From: Nonomuraea jiangxiensis
GTDB taxonomy: Bacteria; Actinomycetota; Actinomycetes; Streptosporangiales; Streptosporangiaceae
Reading direction: 5' to 3'
Assembly (NCBI RefSeq): GCF_900099965.1
Contig: NZ_FNDJ01000010.1
Location: forward strand, 1-64,000
Length of the DNA stretch: 64,000 bases
Below the pieces are notes generated by a model, which was not told the origin of the DNA, did not search any database, and worked only from the letters and a program-made list of their open reading frames with translations. The stretch's first letter is position 1. Each line of letters opens with the position of its first letter. This document shows positions 49,126 to 55,884 of the stretch, piece after piece. The position numbers and the translations under genes are program-made.

Positions 49126-50153
49126 GCGAGACGGACTCCGCGCAGGTCAAGCGGGCGCCCGCGCCTCCGGCGGCCCCCAGGAGGCCCGCCCCCGCCGGCC
49201 CGCTGGCGGGGCGGTGGCGGTGGGTCGCGATCGCGCTGCTGCTCGCCGCGGCCTGCTACGCCCCCTTCCAGCTCGTCCCCTTCCACGTCTTCCAGCTCAC
49301 GATGGTGCTGGTCTACGCCGTCGCGCTGCTCGGGCTGAACCTCCTCGTCGGGCACGCCGGGCAGATCTCCCTCGGCCACGGGGCGTTCTTCGCCGTGGGC
49401 GCCTACACCACCGCCATCCTGCTGGACCACTGGGACGGGATGCCGTACCCGGTCACCCTGCCGCTCGCGGCGGGGGTGGCGTTCCTGCTCGGCCTGGCCT
49501 TCGGCGTGCCCGCCATGCGGCTGCGCGGGCTGTACCTGGCGCTGGTCACGCTCGCCATGGCGATCTTCCTGGCGCCGCTGCTCAAGCGGTTCGAGGAGCT
49601 GACCGGCGGGTCGATGGGGCTGACGCTGGCCAAGCCCGCGCCGCCCGCGTGGAGCGGGCTGGCCCCGGACCAGTGGCTGTACTTCCTCACGCTGGTCGTC
49701 GCCGTGGCCGCGTTCCTGCTGGCGCACAGCCTGCTGCGGTCGCGGGTGGGCCGGGCGCTGCACGCCCTGCGGGACAACGAGATCGCGGCCGAGGTCATGG
49801 GCGTGCGGTTGTCGTCGTACAAGACGCTGGCGTTCGCGTGGAGCGCGATGTTCGCCGGGGCCGCCGGATGTGTCTACACGTGGGTGATCGGGTTCGTCTC
49901 GCCGGACTCGTTCACCGTCAACCTCTCCATCACCATGCTCGCCGGGCTGGTCGTCGGCGGGCTCGGCACCCTGTTCGGACCGCTGCTCGGGGCGCTCTTC
50001 GTGATGTTCGTGCCCAGCATCTCGCAGGACATCAACGACGCCGCGCCCGGCGTCATCTTCGGCCTGCTGATCATCGCGGTGATGTACGTGGCCCCGACGG
50101 GCCTGGCCGGGCTGGCCGAGCGCTTGATCAAGAAGATTCCCCGGAAGGAGTAA
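49122..50153 (+). CDS. livM: Branched-chain-type ABC transporter permease LivM
   Basis: 343 residues, about ten transmembrane helices. VYAVALLGLNLLVGHAGQISLGHGAFFAVGAYTTAIL is the conserved LivM entry and GRALHALRDNEIAAEVMGV plus VVGGLGTLFGPLLGALFV the EAA region. The Ala/Pro-rich N-terminus (APAPPAAPRRPAPAG) is unusual and follows the repeated junction. It starts in the third repeat copy. Confidence 0.92.
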   Translation: MSETDSAQVKRAPAPPAAPRRPAPAGPLAGRWRWVAIALLLAAACYAPFQLVPFHVFQLTMVLVYAVALLGLNLLVGHAGQISLGHGAFFAVGAYTTAILLDHWDGMPYPVTLPLAAGVAFLLGLAFGVPAMRLRGLYLALVTLAMAIFLAPLLKRFEELTGGSMGLTLAKPAPPAWSGLAPDQWLYFLTLVVAVAAFLLAHSLLRSRVGRALHALRDNEIAAEVMGVRLSSYKTLAFAWSAMFAGAAGCVYTWVIGFVSPDSFTVNLSITMLAGLVVGGLGTLFGPLLGALFVMFVPSISQDINDAAPGVIFGLLIIAVMYVAPTGLAGLAERLIKKIPRKE

Positions 50154-50158
50154 GAGGG

Positions 50159-51430
50159 ATGCGAGTATCTGCGATCGGCTGCACGGCGCTGCTACTGCTC
50201 GCCGTCGCCGCCTGCGGGGGGCGGGACAGCGGCGGTGGCACCACGGGTACGGCCGCGTCGGGCCAGTGCCAGGGACAGCAGACCACCGGCATCACCGACA
50301 CGAGCATCAAACTGGGCGGCATCTACCCGCTGTCCGGCCCCGCCTCCGCCTACGGCGACATCCCCAAGGGCATCAAGGCGTACTTCGACTACGTCAACGC
50401 CGAGAAGGGCGGCATCAAGGGGCGCAAGGTCGAGTTCGTCGTGCGCGACGACGGCTACCAGCCGCCCAAGGCGGTCGAGGAAGCGCGCCGGCTGGTCGAG
50501 CAGGAGCAGGTCTTCGCCCTGTTCCAGACCCTCGGCACCCCCTCCACCACGGCCACCTGGGACTACACGAACCAGCAGAAGGTGCCGCAGGTCTTCGTCG
50601 CCACCGGCGCCTCCCAGTGGGGCACCGACACCGCGCACCCGTGGACCATCGGCTGGCAGCCCAACTACATCTCCGAGGCCCGGGTCTACGCCCAGTACCT
50701 CAAGACGGAGAAGCCCGAGGCCAAGGTCGCCGTTCTCTACCAGAACGACGACTTCGGCAAGGACCTGCTCGGCGGCTTCACCCAGGCCATCGAGGGCACC
50801 CAGATCAAGGTCGTGGCCGAGCAGAGCTACGAGGTGTCCGACCCCAGCGTCGACCCGCAGATGCGGAACCTGGCCGAGTCGAAGGCCGACGTGCTGCTCA
50901 ACATCACCACGCCCAAGTTCGGCTCGCAGGCGCTGGCCGCCGACGCCAAGAACACCAGCTGGAACCCGCTGCACATCGTCAACAACGTGGCCGCCTCGAT
51001 CACGGTGCTCAAGCCGGTCGGCTTCGAGAACGTTCAGGGTGTGGTGTCCAGCTCGTACTACAAGGACCCGAACGACCCGACGTGGGCGAACGACCCGGAG
51101 ATGATGCTGTACCGGCAGAAGATGCAGCAGTACGCACCCGGCGCCGACCCGAACATCCCGTACCACACGTTCGGCTGGGCCGTGGCCAGCAGCTTCCACA
51201 AGGCCATGGAGGCGGCCACCTGCATGACCCGCGAGGGGCTGCGCGACGCGGTGCGCAACCTCAAGGGCGTCAAGGTGGACATGCTGCTGCCCGGGGTCAC
51301 ACTCGACACGTCGCAGAGCGACGGGTTCCCGATCGAGTCGATGCAGCTCATGCAGTTCAAGGGGGAACGCTGGGAACTGTTCGGCGAGGTCATCGACACC
51401 CGCAAGGAATTCGGCCCTTTGACGGGCTGA
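50159..51430 (+). CDS. Branched-chain-type ABC transporter substrate-binding lipoprotein
   Basis: 423 residues. The lipoprotein signal MRVSAIGCTALLLLAVAACGG has an AVAAC lipobox. The mature protein is a LivJ/LivK-type periplasmic-binding fold (KLGGIYPLSGPASAYGDIPKGIKAYFDYVNAEKGGIKGRKVEFVVRDDGY). It captures the ligand outside the membrane for LivHM. Ligands of this class include branched amino acids, amides, urea and aromatic acids; nearby acyl-CoA ligase and PucR genes favour an organic acid. AGGAG precedes ATG 50159. It is last in the operon. Confidence 0.92.
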   Translation: MRVSAIGCTALLLLAVAACGGRDSGGGTTGTAASGQCQGQQTTGITDTSIKLGGIYPLSGPASAYGDIPKGIKAYFDYVNAEKGGIKGRKVEFVVRDDGYQPPKAVEEARRLVEQEQVFALFQTLGTPSTTATWDYTNQQKVPQVFVATGASQWGTDTAHPWTIGWQPNYISEARVYAQYLKTEKPEAKVAVLYQNDDFGKDLLGGFTQAIEGTQIKVVAEQSYEVSDPSVDPQMRNLAESKADVLLNITTPKFGSQALAADAKNTSWNPLHIVNNVAASITVLKPVGFENVQGVVSSSYYKDPNDPTWANDPEMMLYRQKMQQYAPGADPNIPYHTFGWAVASSFHKAMEAATCMTREGLRDAVRNLKGVKVDMLLPGVTLDTSQSDGFPIESMQLMQFKGERWELFGEVIDTRKEFGPLTG

Positions 51431-51520
51431 CGTGGTAGGCCCCAAGGCATGGCCTTCCGCCCGGGGGGCGCTTCGCGCCTGAGCAACTCCGGCCAGCGCC
51501 CCCTTTCGAACCCCCGTACA

Positions 51521-51552
51521 AGCCCACCCGGCACCTGGTTACCGGGTGGGCT
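51521..51552. terminator. 11-bp stem hairpin, candidate liv-operon terminator
   Basis: AGCCCACCCGG (51521-51531) pairs perfectly with CCGGGTGGGCT (51542-51552) around a 10-nt loop, about 90 bp after the operon's last stop codon. No U-tract. Confidence 0.55.
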
Positions 51553-51713
51553 GCCGGGAGCCCACCCCGAGCGGACCTCGCTGACGCTCGGGCGTCCTTC
51601 CTGGGGCGCCTGCGGGGCGCACGGTCATCGCTAGGAGGCGCTTCGCGCCGGCGGGCTCAGGCCTTGCCCCCAGTCGGGTCACAGCCCCGACCCCTGGAGG
51701 TCCTCGCTCCGCT

Positions 51714-51743
51714 CGGGCATTCCGCCACAAGGCGGAATGCCCG
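51714..51743. other. Perfect 13-bp stem with ACAA tetraloop
   Basis: CGGGCATTCCGCC (51714-51726) and GGCGGAATGCCCG (51731-51743) close a 4-nt loop. It is the most stable hairpin of the region and lies about 285 bp from the nearest upstream stop, too far to be a simple terminator of the liv operon. Confidence 0.75.
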
Positions 51744-51831
51744 CAACCCCGCCGGCGCACGGGCATTGTTTCGGGGGGGGGCTCTGCAGATGATCGACAG
51801 GGGAGAACCCGGCGTATTTGGAGGACGGGTG

Positions 51832-51906
51832 GCCGCCCTCGGAGGGGGCCGCTCCGCTGCGACGCCAGCCTGGGCTTGGCGGCGCGGAGTACCCGCCGAG
51901 GGCGGC
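51832..51906. other. Nested long-range hairpin
   Basis: GCCGCCCTCGG (51832-51842) pairs with CCGAGGGCGGC (51896-51906). Inside, CTCCGC (51852-51857) pairs with GCGGAG (51884-51889), and GCCA/TGGC pairs further in. This gives a branched or stacked stem of about 75 nt. Confidence 0.6.
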
Positions 51907-51974
51907 GATCACGGTGCGCTCAGGCACGCCTTCCGATCTGGCGCGCTCGGGCACGCTTTCCCGATCTGGCGCGT

Positions 51975-52317
51975 TCAAGCGCGCTTTTCCCGGCGCTGCC
52001 ACTCCTCGACGATCTGAGCGGCGGTCTTGCCGCAACGGTGCTCCACGTACCACGGGCGGCGATCAGCCTCCGCGCGGCCGTCCCACGCCAGCTTCTGCTT
52101 CGCGGACAGATTGTCCGGCGGCGACACCTTTTCCGGTCGCGGCTTCCCCAACCACCGCCGGACGTTGCGATCGTAGGTGGGATTCCAGAACGTGTAGTGG
52201 CCGCCGACCACCGGCTCGGGGTCGAGCCGGATCGATCCGCAGCCCGTCACGGTAGAGCAGGTGGATGACGATCACTTCGCGATGGCAGCGGCGGCACGCT
52301 TCGCGTCCGGTGGTCAT
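51975..52317 (-). pseudogene. Frameshifted small Cys-containing protein gene
   Basis: From ATG 52317 the minus strand reads MTTGREACRRCHREVIVIHL followed by LYRDGLRIDP, a CxxC-type start. Near 52205-52225 the evident coding sequence continues in another frame: RLDPEPVVGGHYTFWNPTYD ... GKPRPEKVSPPDNLSAKQKL ... EHRCGKTAAQIVEEWQR to the stop at 51975. The two parts join naturally (IDP/LDPEPV), suggesting a single-frame ancestor of about 110 residues broken by an indel, or a sequencing error. The alternative is a 91-residue protein from GTG 52250. Likely accessory gene of the XRE locus. Function unknown. Confidence 0.5.
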
Positions 52318-52504
52318 GTGAATGAAACTCGCCTCGCTGTTGTAGCGCGGCGGCGGACACCTGGTATGTCCACCTGCCGCGCATTGTTCGATGGGACCGG
52401 GGCTGCGATGAGGAGCATGCTGCGGCCAAGCGTTTCCTTTGGTAGGGCCACGGGGGGCTACCCCGGCCTGCCGCGGCACCTCCGCGCACGGCGGGCGCCG
52501 GGCG

Positions 52505-52837
52505 TTACGGGGGCGGCGCTGTGCGTGCCTGCCACTGGCGAAACAGGTAGGTCTGCCAAGCCAACGTGGCGGCAAGGGCGATGGGGTCGGCCTGCTCGAC
52601 GTACGGGGAGACCCCGGCGACCGCCAGCTCGGGTGTGGCTTCATGGCGTAGGCGGGCCGTCCACCACACCTCTCCCGCGAGGTTCCTGACCTGCTCAACG
52701 TTCCACAGAGGGTAGGTGTTGCGGAGCACTGAGAGCTGCCGCTCTCTCCAGTCCTGCACGAGCATCGCCTGATCCACGATCCGGCGTAGCTCCTGATCGG
52801 TGGATTCGGCGAGAGCTTGCTGCTCGTCGCCGGTCAT
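52505..52837 (-). CDS. Small hypothetical protein
   Basis: 110 residues, mostly helical (QALAESTDQELRRIVDQAMLVQDWRERQLSVLRNTY, DPIALAATLAWQTYLFRQWQ). No motif or family is recognised. It is on the same strand as the XRE gene (131-bp gap) and the frameshifted Cys-containing gene, an arrangement suggesting one accessory locus. Confidence 0.55.
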   Translation of the reverse strand: MTGDEQQALAESTDQELRRIVDQAMLVQDWRERQLSVLRNTYPLWNVEQVRNLAGEVWWTARLRHEATPELAVAGVSPYVEQADPIALAATLAWQTYLFRQWQARTAPPP

Positions 52838-52968
52838 GGCCGCTCACCCGCCGGCCAGGCCGGCTCGATCAGCAGCGCGACGACTGCGCTGCGGTTCTGT
52901 GGCCCGTCCATGGCTGGAACCGTAGGACGACTGGCCGGGCCTGGTGTTTCCGCAAGGAAACCCTCGTG

Positions 52969-54162
52969 TCAGATGAGGTTCATCCGCCACGCCAGGCCGC
53001 GGAGGTCGCGCCCTCCCGGCTTCGGCAGCAGATCCGCCACCAGCTCACGCGCGAAGGGATCGCTGTGGGTTCGCGGCGCATCCAGTCTCTCCGCCTGGCG
53101 CAGTTCGATGGCGGCCAGGCGCGACCGGTCGAGCATCGCGTACGCCCGCGCCTTCTCGATGCGAAGGGATGCTCGGCGGATCTGGCTCGGCAACACTTCC
53201 GGTACCACCCGCGCGGCATAGTCCAACGCCCGACCGGGTTCTCCCGCCTCGACCGCCAGCGTGGTACGCCAGACGCCGACGTTGGCCGGGCCGAACCACT
53301 GCCAGGCGTCCGCATGCTCACCGGTGCGCCCGGCGATCCGCTCGGCTTCCTCGGCGCAGGCGTCGGCCCCGCTGTGGTCGCCGCGGATCTGGCAGGCCAA
53401 CGCGGCCGACAGGCGCAGCATGCCGTAAATCTCCTGCGCCTGGCGGTCATCGCCGATGTGCGGCTCGACGCGGTCGGCGGTCTGCCCGATCGTGCGGAAC
53501 GCGTGGGTTCGGTCCAAGCTGCGGCGGCAGTGCGCCATGGCGAACGCTGCCGCACCGGCCCACACCTCATCGCCGAGGGCGTGGGCGGCCCGCTCCGCGC
53601 GGTCGGCGGCGATCCACGCCAGGTCCAGATGGCCGTACGCCTTGAGCAGGTCCGAGCCTGCCGCGCTGCAGGCCCAGATGAGCAGGCGCAGCGCGGTCTC
53701 GCGCTCCTGGCCGTCGGCCGTGGCGGCGTGGACGTGAAGTTCGCCGATGAGGCCGGGTATGAGCCGTGCGAGTTCGACCCGATCCGAGGTGCGCCAGGCG
53801 GCGAGGATGCTGCCGTTCCACTCGGCTTCCAGGACACCGACCGGCCTGACGGGCATATCCGAGGGGTCGTCGAGGGAAGAGCCGAGCAGGATGCCACGGA
53901 GGTGACCGATGGACGGCTCGGTCCTGCCGCGGGGTACGGCCGGTCCTTCCACAAGTTCGGTCGCGGAGACTTCGAGCGCATCGGCGAGGGCGACGATATC
54001 GGAGCGCTTTTCGAGCCGAATCTTGCCGTTTTCGATCTTGCTCAGCCAGCCCTTGGAGCGGCCGACCAGGCCGGCGAGCGTTTCGAGCGATGTTCCTCTG
54101 GCGCGGCGGGCGGCGCGTACGTTTCGGCCGATCCGCTTTGCGCCTTCATCGGGGCGCGACAT
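52969..54162 (-). CDS. XRE-family regulator with TPR-like sensor domain
   Basis: 397 residues. The N-terminal Cro/C1 helix-turn-helix is IGRNVRAARRARGTSLETLAGLVGRSKGWLSKIENGKIRLEKRSDIVALADAL. Residues ~130-397 are helical, TPR-like (LLIWACSAAGSDLLKAYGHLDLAWIAADRAERAAHALGD, EIYGMLRLSAALACQIRGDHSGADACAEEA), as in actinomycete regulators of RiPP and development genes. It is divergent from the peptide/PIMT genes and likely controls them. ATG 54162 has GGTTGAGCC upstream, no strong site. Confidence 0.85.
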   Translation of the reverse strand: MSRPDEGAKRIGRNVRAARRARGTSLETLAGLVGRSKGWLSKIENGKIRLEKRSDIVALADALEVSATELVEGPAVPRGRTEPSIGHLRGILLGSSLDDPSDMPVRPVGVLEAEWNGSILAAWRTSDRVELARLIPGLIGELHVHAATADGQERETALRLLIWACSAAGSDLLKAYGHLDLAWIAADRAERAAHALGDEVWAGAAAFAMAHCRRSLDRTHAFRTIGQTADRVEPHIGDDRQAQEIYGMLRLSAALACQIRGDHSGADACAEEAERIAGRTGEHADAWQWFGPANVGVWRTTLAVEAGEPGRALDYAARVVPEVLPSQIRRASLRIEKARAYAMLDRSRLAAIELRQAERLDAPRTHSDPFARELVADLLPKPGGRDLRGLAWRMNLI

Positions 54163-54249
54163 GGCTCAACCTCGAGAGAGCGGTTCCATCAGCACTGCCC
54201 ACGGTACGCGCCGAACGCGAAAGTGCGCAGGGAACATGGCACACCTACA

Positions 54250-54311
54250 GTAAGCGACAGGGGGTGCTTGGGGCGACAAAGGCGTAGGCAAGCACGAAGG
54301 CAAGCCTGGGA
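54250..54311 (+). repeat. Degenerate upstream copy of the precursor-gene 5' region
   Basis: GTAAGCGACAGGGGG...CAAGCACGAAGGCAAGCC at 54250-54311 aligns with the ribosome-site and start region of the Lys-rich peptide gene at 54573-54634 (GTAAGCGACTAGGGAGG...AAAGCACGAAGGCAAACC). The last 18 bases match at 16 positions. In this copy the ATG is TTG, an extra base shifts the frame, and a TAG interrupts it, so it is not a working gene. Confidence 0.75.
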
Positions 54312-54326
54312 GTATCCGTAAGGGAC

Positions 54327-54458
54327 ATGACCCTGGTCGCGGATATCGAACTCGGCGGGCCGCTACTGTACGACCCGGACGGCTACGTCTCCGAGGACGG
54401 GCGGCGACTCCTCATTGAGCACTTCCTGGGCGGCGTGGACCCGTCGGCGCGAGGGTAA
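54327..54458 (+). CDS. Small acidic peptide, possible second RiPP-locus peptide
   Basis: 43 residues: MTLVADIELGGPLLYDPDGY and then VSEDGRRLLIEHFLGGVDPS ending in ARG. AAGGGAC lies just before the ATG and codon use is actinomycete-like. It is acidic and contains two Asp-Gly pairs (PDG and EDG), the sequence context most prone to aspartimide formation. It follows the decayed precursor copy and precedes the Lys-rich peptide and PIMT genes on the same strand. It could be a second PIMT substrate, a leader-like helper, or an unrelated small protein. Confidence 0.5.
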   Translation: MTLVADIELGGPLLYDPDGYVSEDGRRLLIEHFLGGVDPSARG

Positions 54459-54539
54459 GCCCGAGGGACGGGTTACGGTCCCAACCCGAGTGCGAGGTCA
54501 TTGCCTCTCCCTGGCCGGTGATGGCTTGCTTCCGCGCCC

Positions 54540-54568
54540 TTACTCAACCCTTTGCGTAGCCATAAAAT
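54540..54568 (+). promoter_or_regulatory. Possible promoter of the precursor gene
   Basis: TAAAAT at 54563-54568 is a good -10 hexamer 26 bp before the start codon. The corresponding -35 (TTACTC, 17-bp spacing) is weak. GTAAGCGAC just downstream is repeated in the degenerate copy at 54250. XRE binding here is plausible. Confidence 0.3.
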
Positions 54569-54593
54569 CACGGTAAGCGACTAGGGAGGGTGG

Positions 54594-54740
54594 ATGGGCG
54601 ACAAGGACGAAGGAAAGCACGAAGGCAAACCCCACGAGTACAAGAAGATCACCCCCAAGCGTGACCCTCACCAAGGAGACGGGCTCGCTCAGGGTGGCGG
54701 CAAACGCGAATCTGGCGGCAAGGGCGGCAAAGGTAAGTGA
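54594..54740 (+). CDS. Imiditide-like RiPP precursor peptide
   Basis: 48 residues, rich in Lys, Gly, Asp and Glu, with no Cys (MGDKDEGKHEGKPHEYKK... ending GGKGGKGK). The N-terminal half alternates acidic and basic residues; the C-terminal tail is Gly/Lys. One Asp-Gly pair, Asp29-Gly30 in HQGDGLAQ, is the best candidate for methylation and aspartimide formation. GGGAGG lies 6 nt before the ATG, and the stop overlaps the methyltransferase start (GTGA), so they are made together. Linear, highly charged precursors next to a PIMT define the imiditide family. Assignment is by gene context and composition, not by sequence match. Confidence 0.75.
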   Translation: MGDKDEGKHEGKPHEYKKITPKRDPHQGDGLAQGGGKRESGGKGGKGK

Positions 54741-55873
54741 CCGACCACGAAGGCCGCGTCGATCGGTTCATCGCCGACATCGAGGATCGCATCGGCCCGC
54801 TTCTGCCCTCGGTTGAGGCGGCGTTGCGGGCCGTACCGCGCGCCCTGTTCATCCCGGATGTCGCTCTGGCCTCCCCGGGGAGCCGGGACGAGGCGTACAT
54901 CATCGACCGCGACTCCGACCCCGGCACCTGGTGGGAAGCGGTCTATACCGCGGCGGACCCGATCATCACGCAGATCGACGACGGTGCCGGCGGTTTCGAC
55001 AGCGATGGTGCCTACACATCCTCCAACTCGGCGCCGGTCACGGTTGCGGAGCTGCTCGAACTGCTGTCTCCGAAACCACGCCAGCGGGTGCTCGAAGTGG
55101 GCACCGGGACCGGGTGGACCGCTGCGCTGCTGTCCTACCTGGTCGGCGCGGACCGGGTGACCTCCATTGAGATAGACGCTGCTCTGTCGGAGCGGGCGGC
55201 GAAGAACGTCTCCGTCGCCGGATACGAGCCGCGTCTGGTCATCGGTGACGGCGCGGCCGGCCACCCCGACAGCGCTCTCTACGATCGGGTGCACGTCACC
55301 TGCTCCGTCTACCGGGTGCCGTACGCCTGGGTGGAGCAGTGCCGTCCGGGCGGGTTGATCGTGGCGCCGTTCGAGACGGGCGTCGGTTGTGGTCGCGCGA
55401 TCCGGTTGGTCGTCGGTGCCGACGGGACGGCGGTCGGCCGGTTCCGTGGCAGCGCCTCGTACATGCCGATCCGGTCGCAGCGAGTCGAATACCCGCCCGA
55501 GCCCGACGTCGAGCCCGTCCGAGCGAGCACGCGGGTGGATCCGCGTACCATTGCCGAGGCCCCGCCCGGGGCGGCGCTCGCGATCGCGGCGCTCACCGGA
55601 CTGCACGTAAGCACCGCGCAGGACGATGACCTCGTACGGGTGTGGGTCCTCAACCCGGACAGGGGCGACGAGCGGGCCATGACCGTGTGGGACCCTGACC
55701 TGGACCAGTGGCCGGTGTTCCAGATCGGTGACCGGCCTGTCTGGGACGAGGTGACCGACGCCTACTTCCGGTGGGTGTCGTGGGGTGAGCCCGGCAGGGA
55801 CAGGTACGGGATCACCGTCGCGCCGGACGGGCAGTCGATCTGGTTGGACAGGCCGGACAACGTGCTCAGCTGA
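54737..55873 (+). CDS. RiPP-associated protein-L-isoaspartate O-methyltransferase homologue
   Basis: 378 residues. Residues ~1-210 are a PIMT fold: FIPDVALAS, the substrate motif AYTSSNSAPVTVAELLELL, SAM motif I VLEVGTGTGWTAALLSYLVG and VTSIEIDAAL, then CSVYRVPYAWVEQCRPGGLIVAPF. The extra ~160 residues end in VTDAYFRWVSWGEPGRDRYG and a VWLD-like IWLDRP, the extended C-terminus of PIMT homologues found in lasso, graspetide, lanthipeptide and imiditide clusters. Such enzymes methylate an Asp side chain, which cyclises to aspartimide. No ATP-grasp, LanB/LanC or lasso enzymes are nearby, so this is a precursor-plus-PIMT-only cluster. GTG 54737 overlaps the precursor stop. Confidence 0.85.
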   Translation: MTDHEGRVDRFIADIEDRIGPLLPSVEAALRAVPRALFIPDVALASPGSRDEAYIIDRDSDPGTWWEAVYTAADPIITQIDDGAGGFDSDGAYTSSNSAPVTVAELLELLSPKPRQRVLEVGTGTGWTAALLSYLVGADRVTSIEIDAALSERAAKNVSVAGYEPRLVIGDGAAGHPDSALYDRVHVTCSVYRVPYAWVEQCRPGGLIVAPFETGVGCGRAIRLVVGADGTAVGRFRGSASYMPIRSQRVEYPPEPDVEPVRASTRVDPRTIAEAPPGAALAIAALTGLHVSTAQDDDLVRVWVLNPDRGDERAMTVWDPDLDQWPVFQIGDRPVWDEVTDAYFRWVSWGEPGRDRYGITVAPDGQSIWLDRPDNVLS

Positions 55874-55884
55874 GAGGCGGCCTC

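Larger units (their letters stand above)
48984..49151 (+). repeat. 56-bp tandem triplication of the livH/livM junction
   Basis: Copies lie at 48984-49039, 49040-49095 and 49096-49151. Copies 1 and 2 differ at one base near their start; copy 3 diverges in its second half where it becomes livM coding sequence. Each contains the end of livH (RAVVERA or RAVVELA), an ATGA stop/start overlap, and the start of a downstream frame (MSGTDSTQGL, or MSETDSAQVK in livM). Confidence 0.95.
51431..51974. other. 544-bp hairpin-rich non-coding region
   Basis: No convincing gene lies between the substrate-binding protein and the minus-strand gene ending at 51975. Instead there is a series of inverted repeats: two GGCGC-TTC-GCGCC hairpins (51467-51479 and 51637-51649), an 11-bp stem (51521-51552), CCCGAGCG/CGCTCGGG (51566-51592), a 13-bp stem with a tetraloop (51714-51743) and a long-range 11-bp stem (51832-51906). 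A run of nine G follows at about 51772. Only the first hairpins are placed to terminate the liv operon. Confidence 0.7.

Noticed and set aside
51431..51974. Insertion sequence or integrated element with terminal inverted repeats
   Set aside because: The inverted repeats are local hairpins, there is no transposase or integrase frame, and no target-site duplication is visible.
54250..54320. A second working precursor gene upstream of the RiPP peptide
   Set aside because: The copy has TTG for ATG, a shifted frame and an in-frame TAG, so it is only a relic.
54594..55873. FxLD/lanthipeptide or graspetide cluster
   Set aside because: The precursor has no Cys, Ser/Thr-rich core or FxLD motif, and no LanB/LanC, ATP-grasp or lasso enzymes are nearby.
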